From positions 1 through 6,086 of the forward strand of contig CABUBZ010000093.1 of NCBI GenBank assembly GCA_902489945.1: DNA of 6,086 nucleotides. Direction: 5' to 3'. Of this stretch, positions 1 to 6,041 are shown in pieces (positions within the stretch are counted from its first letter, which is position 1; every line of letters starts with the position of its first letter). This DNA comes from an uncultured Collinsella sp. (GTDB lineage: Bacteria > Actinomycetota > Coriobacteriia > Coriobacteriales > Coriobacteriaceae). Under the pieces are notes generated by a model, which saw nothing but the letters and a program-made list of their open reading frames with translations, was not told the origin of the DNA and did no database searches. A program made the translations under genes and the position numbers.

Positions 1-2
1 TT

Positions 3-398
3 CTCTCCGAGAACCCGGGTCGCGCGCTTCTCACGACGGGGAGCAAGGAGCTTGCTCCCTACACGCGCGTCGCCGATTTCGCGGAGCGCTTCTTCGTGCG
101 TGTTCTCCCGCTGCCCGGTGCTATAACGAAGTGCATCGACGCGGGGTTTTCGCCGTCGCACGTCATCGGCATGCAGGGGCCCTTCACCCGCGAGCTCAAC
201 GAGGCGATGCTTCGGCAGGTGGGCGCCCAGTGGCTTGTGACCAAGGACTCGGGAACCGTAGGTGGCACGGCCGAGAAGATCGCCTCCGCGCGCGACGTGG
301 GAGCGCGCTGTATCGTGGTCGCCCGTCCCGCCGAGGGAGGCGGGGCCCTTTCGCTTCGGGAAGTGGAAGACGCGCTCTTACGGGAGTTCACGCGCTAG
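3..398 (+). CDS. cobK: Precorrin-6A / cobalt-precorrin-6A reductase, 3' part (5' end outside window)
   Basis: This is the C-terminal 131 residues of a CobK/CbiJ-family reductase, which uses NAD(P)H to reduce the macrocycle of (cobalt-)precorrin-6A during corrin ring synthesis in the cytoplasm. The reading frame is open from base 3 and ends at TAG 396-398. Family hallmarks visible in order are TTGSKEL (visible residues 11-17), RVLPLPGAITKC, MQGPFTRELNEAML, the TKDSG motif followed by GGTAEKI, and IVVARP near the end. Family members are usually about 250 residues, so roughly half is present. An internal ATG at base 96 falls within the conserved domain and is not the start. In an anaerobic gut actinobacterium the cobalt-containing substrate (the CbiJ role) is more likely than the cobalt-free one; that is inference. 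The last 15 or so residues diverge, as is common in this family. The gene converges on the exporter operon downstream. Confidence 0.9.
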   Translation, partial: LSENPGRALLTTGSKELAPYTRVADFAERFFVRVLPLPGAITKCIDAGFSPSHVIGMQGPFTRELNEAMLRQVGAQWLVTKDSGTVGGTAEKIASARDVGARCIVVARPAEGGGALSLREVEDALLREFTR

Positions 399-444
399 GC
401 GCTCGCCGCGCCTGCGTGCCCTCCCGCCCGCGAGGAGAAGCGCC

Positions 445-519
445 TTGAGCAAGCTCGACCCGTACAAGCCCGTCATCCGCCAATAGCTCGAGGACGAAGC
501 CCGGAACTGGCGCAAGCAG
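445..519 (+). pseudogene. Relic of the N-terminus of an IS21-family transposase (IstA)
   Basis: Reading from the TTG at 445 gives SKLDPYKPVIRQ after the start, then TAG at 484-486. The same frame continues as LEDEARNWRKQ to about 519. This matches the opening of IS21-family IstA transposases, which typically read KLDPYKxxI..LLEED...RKQRHTAKRI; I recognised this from knowledge of the family, not from a search. The match ends exactly after RKQ, where RHTA would be expected, and the next bases lead into the palindrome. A GAGGAG ribosome binding site at 432-437 sits 7 bases before the TTG, so the original translation start is preserved. About 25 codons of a gene normally around 400-500 codons long remain, with an in-frame stop, so it is non-functional. 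It could instead be a chance match, but the density of shared residues makes that unlikely. Confidence 0.6.
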
Positions 520-525
520 CCCTTC

Positions 526-600
526 AATAAGTTGCGGTGAAATAGTGTCTGTTTTTGCTGCTTGATAGCATATTCAGTCCCTAATTCACCGCAACTTGTT
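526..600. repeat. 75-bp imperfect palindrome (MITE/REP-like element or convergent hairpin)
   Basis: The arms 526-559 and 567-600 are reverse complements at 27 of 34 positions around a 7-base loop (560-566). The outer part is strongest, with 13 consecutive matching bases (AAGTTGCGGTGAA at 529-541 against TTCACCGCAACTT at 585-597). It lies 9 bases beyond the permease stop codon. Neither strand has a T-run after the stem, so it is not a classic intrinsic terminator, though a long stem between convergent genes can still impede polymerase. The symmetrical outer arms, the AT-rich centre in GC-rich surroundings and the contact with a transposase relic suggest a small palindromic mobile element; that is inference. 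Confidence 0.7.
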
Positions 601-609
601 GGTGGTGGC

Positions 610-1824
610 TTACTGGTAGCGTAGGCACTCCACCGGGTCGAGTTTTGCCGCGCGGCGAGCGGGGTAGAAGCCAAAGATTACTCCGATGCCGACGGAGACG
701 GCGAAGGCCAGCAGCACCGTGGCGATTGAAAAGCTCGGTGTGATTTGCCCGCTGGCTCCGAGCTCGCCGAGAACCCCTGATCCTGCGGCAAACATCGCAA
801 GAGCCCAGGCCAGCAGATAGCCAATCAGGACACCCAGCAGACCGCCGGTGATGCACAATGCCGAAGACTCGGCTAAAAACTGCGCGGTGATATCGCGACG
901 ACTGGCGCCCAGGGCACGGCGAATACCGATCTCGCGGATGCGCTCAGTCACGTTGGTGAGCATCATATTCATAATGCCGATACCGCCGACAAGCAGCGAG
1001 ATGCTGGCGACCGCGCCCATGATGAGTGAGAACGCGCCCATAAAGGAGTTGAGTGCATCGATGGCGCTTTTCATGGATGTCGCCGATACACTGTCGTACT
1101 CATCCTCCTCCTCGATGCCCTTCATCGCGCGCACCTTGGACTCGATGGTCTTACAAAGCTCATCCATGTCCGTGCCCTCGGCGGCAAGTGCCGTCACGCT
1201 GGGGAATGAAGGATTCTCGTCGCTAAACAGCCCGGAGATGGTTTCGCGTGGCATATACAGCGTGAGCGAGCCCATGGAGTCGCTGCCGCCATCAATCACG
1301 CCTACAATCTGCACTTCGCCGTTGGACACCTTAATAGTCTTGCCCACCGCGTCCTGTTCGTTGCCGTAAAGCTGATCGGCGCCGCCGCGGCTGATGAGCG
1401 CCACGCGCGAGCCTGATTGAGACTCGGCCTGGGAATAGGTACGCCCCGCAACGAGCTTGCTGGCCCCCACGGCGTCGAGCATGTCGCTATCGACACCCTG
1501 TGCCATGACGGTATAGCTTTTATCGCCGGTTTTATACTCGGTATACGCGCTGTCGACAATGCCGATCTGCTCTATCTGCGGCACCAGTTTTTGAAGCTTC
1601 TCGATGTCCGACTCGGTGAGTTCTTGCGACGAATAGATTTGCACCATGCGTGCCGCATTGAGGCCCAGACTGTTAACCAGGCTGTTTTGGATACCGCCGA
1701 TGAGCGAAGTCATGGCGATAACCGAGGCGATGCCGATGACAATGCCCAGGATGGTGAGCAGGCTGCGCCCCTTGTTGGCTTCGAGCGAGTGAAGGGCTTC
1801 CTGGATGAGATCGCGGGCGCTCAT
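610..1824 (-). CDS. FtsX/MacB-type ABC transporter permease (YknZ-like)
   Basis: This 404-residue integral membrane protein is the permease of a type VII (MacB/LolC/FtsX) ABC exporter. One membrane helix lies near the N-terminus (about residues 21-44). It is followed by a large extracytoplasmic MacB_PCD-like domain (about 45-260), then three helices at about 261-288, 321-347 and 366-388. This is the standard four-helix topology. The cytoplasmic loop ERIREIGIRRALGASRRDI (294-312), where the ATPase couples, is strongly conserved in the family, as is the end motif FYPARRAAKLDPVECLR. The full length agrees with stand-alone YknZ-like permeases, with no fused ATPase as in E. coli MacB. Its ATG (1822-1824) overlaps the ATPase stop as ATGA. 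An AAAGGAG site 7 bases upstream, inside the ATPase gene, supports this start. The substrate is unknown: family members export macrolides, peptides, toxins or lipoproteins. Confidence 0.93.
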   Translation of the reverse strand: MSARDLIQEALHSLEANKGRSLLTILGIVIGIASVIAMTSLIGGIQNSLVNSLGLNAARMVQIYSSQELTESDIEKLQKLVPQIEQIGIVDSAYTEYKTGDKSYTVMAQGVDSDMLDAVGASKLVAGRTYSQAESQSGSRVALISRGGADQLYGNEQDAVGKTIKVSNGEVQIVGVIDGGSDSMGSLTLYMPRETISGLFSDENPSFPSVTALAAEGTDMDELCKTIESKVRAMKGIEEEDEYDSVSATSMKSAIDALNSFMGAFSLIMGAVASISLLVGGIGIMNMMLTNVTERIREIGIRRALGASRRDITAQFLAESSALCITGGLLGVLIGYLLAWALAMFAAGSGVLGELGASGQITPSFSIATVLLAFAVSVGIGVIFGFYPARRAAKLDPVECLRYQ

Positions 1825-2594
1825 GCCACCACTCCTTTCGGCGGGTTGGCGGAGGCGGAAATCATGGGCAGGCTATCTACGGCGCTGCGCAGGGTCCGCG
1901 GTGCATGTGGAATATACGCGCCGTCGTGAATGCGACCGTCGCGGATGGTCACGGCACGGTCGGCCTCGGCGGCGATGCCGGGGTCGTGTGTGATAAGCAC
2001 GATGGTTTTGCCGCGCTCCTGGAGCCTATGGAAGGTCTCCATCACAAGCGCTCCAGTGGCGGAGTCTAGGTTTCCCGTCGGTTCATCGGCCAGGATGATG
2101 GGCGGGTCATTGACGAGGGCGCGCGCGATGGCGACACGCTGCATCTGGCCGCCCGAGAGCTCGGATATGCGGTGGTCCCAGTGGTCGACGGGCAGCGTGA
2201 CGGCCTGCAGCGCGTGCACGGCGCGCATTTCGCGCTGGCTACGGGGCACATTGGTGTAGGCCAGCGGCAGCATGACGTTTTCGATAACCGACAGGCGCGG
2301 CAGCAGGTTGAAGCTCTGAAAGACAAAGCCAATGCTCAGGGCGCGAACTTCGGTGAGCTCGTCATCGTCAAGCTCGGCCACGTTGAGCCCTTGCAGGTAG
2401 TAGTCGCCCGCCGTCGGTTTGTCCAGGCAGCCCAGGATGTTCATGAGCGTTGACTTGCCCGAGCCCGAAGGGCCGGTAATAGCGACGAATTCGCCGCTCA
2501 TCACCGCAAGGCTCACGTTGTGCAGGATATGGGCGCAGCCGGCCTCGCTCTCAAAGATGCGGTGCACGTTGCGAATGTCGATGACGGGACGCAT
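1821..2594 (-). CDS. ABC transporter ATP-binding protein, MacB/LolD/YknY type
   Basis: This 257-residue cytoplasmic ATPase powers the neighbouring permease. All nucleotide-binding motifs are intact: Walker A GPSGSGKST (41-49), Q-loop VFQSFNLLP (91-99), signature LSGGQMQRVAIARAL (146-160), Walker B with D-loop IILADEPTGNLD (166-177) and switch histidine in ITHD (201-204). The phrases GCLDKPTAGDY and RALSIGFVFQSFNLLPRLS are typical of the LolD/MacB/YknY subfamily. The C-terminus extends about 30 residues beyond the usual end (ARTVTIRDGRI-like region near 213-222), with a tail rich in Pro, Ala and Ser that encodes the permease ribosome binding site at DNA level. The start ATG is at 2592-2594 with GAGGG 6 bases upstream. 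Its first base overlaps the adaptor stop in the sequence TAATG, so the two genes should be translationally coupled. Confidence 0.95.
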   Translation of the reverse strand: MRPVIDIRNVHRIFESEAGCAHILHNVSLAVMSGEFVAITGPSGSGKSTLMNILGCLDKPTAGDYYLQGLNVAELDDDELTEVRALSIGFVFQSFNLLPRLSVIENVMLPLAYTNVPRSQREMRAVHALQAVTLPVDHWDHRISELSGGQMQRVAIARALVNDPPIILADEPTGNLDSATGALVMETFHRLQERGKTIVLITHDPGIAAEADRAVTIRDGRIHDGAYIPHAPRTLRSAVDSLPMISASANPPKGVVA

Positions 2595-4030
2595 TACATA
2601 CCCTCGTCGGTAGACATGCTGCCCGAATCCGCGCCGTAGCCGCCGTCAGCCGTTGCGTCCGCTCCGGTGTCCATGACGAGGGTGTCGCCATCGCGCAGCT
2701 TGGTAACCGGCACGTTGGGGTTGATCTCGTTGCCCTGGTCGTCGCGCTTGACCTGTGTCTTGCCGACTACGGCTTCGTTGTCGTTTTGCGTCACGACGGT
2801 CACCTTCACGCGACGGGTTTGCTTGCCCTCGTCATCAGTCGCCACGTTGACGTAATAGTGTTCGCCGTCTTCGGTCATGAGCGCCATCGTCGGCACCATC
2901 ACCACGTCGTCGAGCTGCTCGGTCACCACCGATACCTCGGCCGTCATGCCCGGCTTCAGGCGCGCGTCGGGCGCCTCGATGAGAATGTCGACGTTAAAGG
3001 TTACGCTGCCGCCGCCACCGTTGGCGGCGTCGGAGTTTGCCACCGACGCGATAGCCGTGACGGTGCCCTGGCTCACGATATCGGGAAACGCAGGATACGT
3101 GACGTTGGCGCTCTGCCCTACGGCGATCTTGGCGATGTCCTTTTCGCCCACCTGCACGGTCACCTTCATCTTGGACAGGTCGGCGATCTGCATGCACTGC
3201 TTGCCGCCGCTCGTATCGCTTTCGCCCATGATCATGCCGCCTGTAACCGTGGCGCCCACTTTGGCATTGAGCTCCACGATGCTACCCGAGCTCGGGGCCG
3301 TGACCGTGCGACTGGAGACCTTGGCGTTCGCCTGGTCGAGGTTTGCCTGGGCTGATGCGAGGCTGCGCTGCGCGGCCGATACGGCGTTCGTGTCCGCTGA
3401 TGCGGCGGAGACGCCAGCCGCTGCGGAAGCTCCCTCGACGTCCGTCGTTGGGGTGGCCTGCGCGGCAGCTGAGGCTTTCTGCGCGTTGGCGAGGTCTTCC
3501 TGAGCGGCTGCAACTGCACGTTGCGCCTCGGCAACGTTGCGATCGAGCTCGTCGTTTTTAATGGTCATAAGCACGTCGCCCTCGTTGACGGATTGGCCTG
3601 CCTGCACGTTGATAGAATCGACCGTGCCGTCGACAGAAGGCGAGACCACTGAGGACGAAATGGGTTTGAGCTGGCCTTTCGCCTCGACCGTTGTGGTAAA
3701 CGTGCCCTCGGTCACCATGTCGGTCACAGGCCCGCTAGTGTCCTGTGGCTGCGCATTGATAACCAGGGTTGCGACAATGGCAATGAGCGCGATGGCACCT
3801 ACGACGCCGGCGGCAATACCGCGTCGAATCAGCTTTTTGCGTCGACGTTCGGCACGTTTTGCCTTGAGCTTGGCGTATGCCTCTTCATCGGAAATCTCGG
3901 CCGCATCGTTCGCGCGTCCGTTCTGCTTATCGGCATGTACGTTTGTAATCAGAGGAATCGTTTCGGTGACATCTTCGGGCATGTGCTCGGAATCATCGGG
4001 GTCCGGGGTGATTGTGGGGACATTCGACAT
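2594..4030 (-). CDS. HlyD/MacA-family membrane-fusion adaptor of ABC exporter (YknX-like)
   Basis: This 478-residue single-pass adaptor should link the permease to the extracellular space. The N-terminal 70 residues are cytoplasmic: acidic at 10-24, then strongly basic at 54-70. A membrane helix follows at about 72-92. Outside come a first half of the lipoyl-like domain (about 126-160, with SPSVDGTVDSINVQAGQSV), an Ala/Ser-rich coiled-coil hairpin (about 163-238), the second lipoyl half (about 241-282), a beta-barrel (about 287-370, with LKPGMTAEVSV) and a membrane-proximal domain (about 372-453). A Gly/Asp/Ser-rich tail closes the protein. I chose the ATG at 4030 because AAAGGAG lies 5 bases before it. 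An upstream in-frame ATG at 4093 would add 21 residues from within a hairpin, with no ribosome site. It is longer than typical YknX or MacA (about 370-380), mainly through the N-terminal extension. It is first in a three-gene operon. Confidence 0.93.
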   Translation of the reverse strand: MSNVPTITPDPDDSEHMPEDVTETIPLITNVHADKQNGRANDAAEISDEEAYAKLKAKRAERRRKKLIRRGIAAGVVGAIALIAIVATLVINAQPQDTSGPVTDMVTEGTFTTTVEAKGQLKPISSSVVSPSVDGTVDSINVQAGQSVNEGDVLMTIKNDELDRNVAEAQRAVAAAQEDLANAQKASAAAQATPTTDVEGASAAAGVSAASADTNAVSAAQRSLASAQANLDQANAKVSSRTVTAPSSGSIVELNAKVGATVTGGMIMGESDTSGGKQCMQIADLSKMKVTVQVGEKDIAKIAVGQSANVTYPAFPDIVSQGTVTAIASVANSDAANGGGGSVTFNVDILIEAPDARLKPGMTAEVSVVTEQLDDVVMVPTMALMTEDGEHYYVNVATDDEGKQTRRVKVTVVTQNDNEAVVGKTQVKRDDQGNEINPNVPVTKLRDGDTLVMDTGADATADGGYGADSGSMSTDEGM

Positions 4031-4035
4031 AGCGT

Positions 4036-4042
4036 CTCCTTT
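4036..4042 (-). promoter_or_regulatory. Ribosome binding site that decides the adaptor start
   Basis: On the minus strand AAAGGAG is followed by five bases (ACGCT) and then ATG at 4030. This near-consensus site selects the 478-residue form of the adaptor over an in-frame start 21 codons further upstream. Confidence 0.85.
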
Positions 4043-4065
4043 ATAGAAAGTACCTCGATAAGTAT

Positions 4066-4093
4066 ATGCGCCCACCGGTTGGGGCGGGCGCAT
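4066..4093. repeat. GC-rich hairpin between the transpeptidase and exporter genes
   Basis: The arms ATGCGCCC (4066-4073) and GGGCGCAT (4086-4093) pair perfectly over 8 bp. After one mismatch a further CC/GG pair is possible, closing a small loop. It lies about 70 bases past the transpeptidase stop and about 24 bases before the adaptor ribosome site. On the minus strand the stem is followed by ATACTT, which is not a clear T-run. It could be a weak terminator, a partial-readthrough attenuator, or an operator for the exporter operon; the sequence does not decide. Confidence 0.5.
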
Positions 4094-4108
4094 AGGACGA
4101 TTTCTTTC

Positions 4109-4137
4109 GGAACTGTTAGATAGGATTCGGCAGTTCC
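4109..4137. repeat. Short inverted repeat downstream of the transpeptidase gene
   Basis: GGAACTG (4109-4115) and CAGTTCC (4131-4137) form a 7-bp stem with a 15-base loop, about 26 bases beyond the transpeptidase stop. Two G-T pairs could extend it inward. No T-run follows on the minus strand, so as a terminator it is weak. It could equally be a dyad binding site for a regulator of the exporter operon. Confidence 0.3.
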
Positions 4138-4162
4138 ACGTTATTTGATGCCGCGCGTTGCA

Positions 4163-5896
4163 CTAGGAGTGAACAACCACGCACAGGCCGACTTTGATGC
4201 AGTCGTGAAGCGCCTTGGCGTCGGCCAGGCGCAGGTTAATGCAGCCGTGGCTGCCGCACCACTTGTACGACTCGGCGTTGTCGAAGCTCTTGTCGTTTTG
4301 CCAGGTGGCATCATGGAAGCCGATCATGTTGCCCTCAAACGGCATCCAGTAGCTCACCGGACTCTCGTATTTGGGCTTGCCGGTCTCGGGGTCCTTGGCT
4401 CCGATCAGGGTGCTGCCGCCGTCGTTGCTGTTGATCTGCCAGACGCCCTCGGGCGTGGCGTCCTCGCCCGGCTTGCCCGAGATAAAGTTGGCCTCCCAAA
4501 CGATATTTCCGCTCTCGTCATAGTAGCGCGCGTGCTGCTCGGACAGGTCGACGTCGATATACGCCTTCCAGTCGGGCTCTCCCTTTGCGGTAAAGGTGTC
4601 GGCCTTCTGGGAGTACTTGATCTCGATTTCGCCGGTCTGCTTGTTGTTAATGGCGTCCTCGACCTGCTTGGCGAGTGAGCTGCTGTCGATGGACCAACCA
4701 AAGTCACCGCCTTCGACGGCGCACTGCTTGCCATCGGCGCGCGTCCACCAGCGAGTGGAGCCCACGGTATTAAAGCCGTTGGCGAGCTCGGCTGCCCAGC
4801 TGCTGATCTGCGACGTATCGAGCGTTGGGTTGGCCGGATCGGCAAAGCTGATCCATTGCAACACGGAGCTGCCATCAACCTTGCCGGCATCCTCGCCGTT
4901 AAGCTTAAGGGTCACGTTGACGCCTAGGAAGTTGTTGGCGGCATCGCATGCGGCCTGAATCTGATCATCGGTCAGCGTTCCATTGAGCGGCTCATAGGCA
5001 TCGTTGCCGAGCTTGGAAAGATCTACGGTTTCGGCCAGCGAGGCAAGCTCGAGCTCGGCATACTTAATGACATGCTCGCGGTTGATTTTTTCGTTGGAGC
5101 GCGCTTTCTCGACGGTAAACTTGCCCGCTTGCTCGTCATATGAGCTATTGGCCTCGAACGTGCCCGAACGGCTCTCGTTAAACTCGTCGATGGCGGCGCC
5201 TAGATCCTCCTCAAACTTCTTTTGGTTAAAGGCGTCGGAGAGCATGGACAGGTCGACGTCTTGATCAAGATCGACTTCGTTGGAGGTAGCGGTTGTTTTG
5301 GTCTTGCCGCTTAAGGATTCCACAAGGCGGACCGGCCATATAAAGGCTTCGTTGTGGCTGATGATTTCTTTTGCGGCAGCTTCGCCATCGACGATGGGCT
5401 CATCGGACTCGGGCTGATAGGTCCAGCTAAAGTCATCGCCTGTCACGGCGAGCTTATAGTGTTTCCATGCCGAATTGACCTTGGTAGCGGCAGACGAAGC
5501 GTTGGAGAACGAAACGTCGACGCCGGCAATGGTGGTATTGGGGTAGGCTAGCTGCGAAAACGCTACGATGCCTACGATATAGACAATGACGATAAGACCC
5601 AGGACGACAAAGAGCGTCGTCTTTTTGCCCGACTTATTGTTCTTGGCGGGTTTGCGTGTGGGGCCGCGATCGCCTCGAGCATGCGTGGGGGGCTGCTTGG
5701 GCGCATTGCCGTTTGCCTGGCGCTGCTGACGTTGTTGACGCTGCTGTCGCTGTTGGTTCGGGCGTTGGGAAGCGTTTGCTGCACTACGCTGCTGACCGTG
5801 GCTCGGCGCGATAGGACGCGGCGACTGAACGCCGCCGGTGTGCCTGCTCGGCTGATGCGGATCGGGAATCAGTTGAGTTCGATCGTTTTGCGACAT
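4163..5896 (-). CDS. Membrane-anchored L,D-transpeptidase with PG_binding_4-type repeats and YkuD domain
   Basis: This 577-residue enzyme should make 3-3 peptidoglycan cross-links, or a related meso-DAP/diamino-acid acyl transfer, outside the membrane. The N-terminus is cytoplasmic and low in complexity, with a Gln/Arg run at 48-60 and a basic patch at 82-92. A single membrane helix at about 93-114 follows, giving type II topology. Outside lie regions resembling PG_binding_4 (about 205-320 and 370-425), including the GGDFGWSID phrase typical of this enzyme group. The YkuD domain spans about 443-577, beginning WKAYIDVDLSEQHARYY, then TPEGVWQI, VSYWMPF, GFHDATW (His528) and the catalytic motif SHGCINLR with nucleophile Cys552. 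I chose the ATG at 5896 because GAAGGA lies about 10 bases upstream; the in-frame ATG at 5905 is only two bases from that site and would add three residues. Confidence in the domain is high; the donor and acceptor substrates are inferred. Confidence 0.95.
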   Translation of the reverse strand: MSQNDRTQLIPDPHQPSRHTGGVQSPRPIAPSHGQQRSAANASQRPNQQRQQRQQRQQRQANGNAPKQPPTHARGDRGPTRKPAKNNKSGKKTTLFVVLGLIVIVYIVGIVAFSQLAYPNTTIAGVDVSFSNASSAATKVNSAWKHYKLAVTGDDFSWTYQPESDEPIVDGEAAAKEIISHNEAFIWPVRLVESLSGKTKTTATSNEVDLDQDVDLSMLSDAFNQKKFEEDLGAAIDEFNESRSGTFEANSSYDEQAGKFTVEKARSNEKINREHVIKYAELELASLAETVDLSKLGNDAYEPLNGTLTDDQIQAACDAANNFLGVNVTLKLNGEDAGKVDGSSVLQWISFADPANPTLDTSQISSWAAELANGFNTVGSTRWWTRADGKQCAVEGGDFGWSIDSSSLAKQVEDAINNKQTGEIEIKYSQKADTFTAKGEPDWKAYIDVDLSEQHARYYDESGNIVWEANFISGKPGEDATPEGVWQINSNDGGSTLIGAKDPETGKPKYESPVSYWMPFEGNMIGFHDATWQNDKSFDNAESYKWCGSHGCINLRLADAKALHDCIKVGLCVVVHS

Positions 5897-5953
5897 CGTA
5901 TGCATTTCCTTCGATTTTCGCCTTGCGGTTCATCGTGTTTTTACTGGGCTTGC

Positions 5954-5982
5954 ATTATAGCGATTGCCCTGCTGTTTGTGGT
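5954..5982 (-). promoter_or_regulatory. Probable sigma-70-type promoter of the transpeptidase gene
   Basis: The minus strand carries a perfect TATAAT -10 box (5959 down to 5954) and, 17 bases upstream, ACCACA (5982-5977), which matches only three of six -35 consensus positions. Transcription would start near 5947, giving a leader of about 50 bases before the chosen ATG. The spacing and the position just after an upstream terminator support the call; the weak -35 limits it. Confidence 0.55.
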
Positions 5983-6000
5983 ACGGAAACGGTGGCATTC

Positions 6001-6026
6001 AAAAGAGGTGGGACATTTGTCCCACC
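6001..6026 (-). terminator. Intrinsic terminator of an upstream minus-strand gene
   Basis: GGTGGGACA (6007-6015) and TGTCCCACC (6018-6026) are perfect reverse complements. Read on the minus strand, the stem is followed at once by TCTTTT (6006-6001). An RNA stem of 8 bp with a four-base loop plus this U-rich run fits an intrinsic terminator. On the plus strand no T-run follows. It lies about 16 bases after a possible minus-strand stop codon and upstream of the transpeptidase promoter, so it should insulate that gene. Confidence 0.65.
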
Positions 6027-6041
6027 GTTGAGTTCAAGACT

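Larger units (their letters stand above)
399..609. other. Convergent intergenic region with transposon debris
   Basis: This 211-bp gap separates the 3' ends of the reductase gene (+) and the permease gene (-). It contains no intact gene. It holds an IS21 transposase relic at 445-519 and a 75-bp imperfect palindrome at 526-600, listed separately. Neither gene is followed by a hairpin with a T-run, so the palindrome is the only obvious structure that could end transcription from either side. Confidence 0.7.

Noticed and set aside
398..444. GGCGCT / AGCGCC inverted repeat after the reductase stop as a terminator
   Set aside because: Only six base pairs enclose a 35-base loop, and no T-run follows.
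848..1929. Long open frames on the plus strand (848-1369 and 1417-1929) opposite the permease gene
   Set aside because: They are antisense to a gene with clear family motifs and normal membrane topology, have no recognisable domain, and arise easily in GC-rich DNA.
2786..3503. Two overlapping plus-strand open frames (2786-3355 and 2877-3503) opposite the adaptor gene
   Set aside because: They overlap each other and lie antisense to the adaptor, and their His/Val- or Ser/Ala-rich composition reflects the opposite strand's codon bias.
4031..4093. 21-codon N-terminal extension of the adaptor from an ATG at 4093
   Set aside because: It has no ribosome binding site and starts inside a hairpin, whereas the ATG at 4030 has AAAGGAG at ideal spacing.
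4145..4678. A 177-codon plus-strand open frame covering the transpeptidase catalytic domain
   Set aside because: It lies wholly opposite the conserved YkuD domain, and its Val/Leu/Gly repeats are the complement of ordinary codons there.
5717..5755. Repeated CTGTTG/CTGTCG-like units considered as a CRISPR or tandem repeat array
   Set aside because: They are short coding repeats for Gln and Arg in the transpeptidase tail, without spacers.
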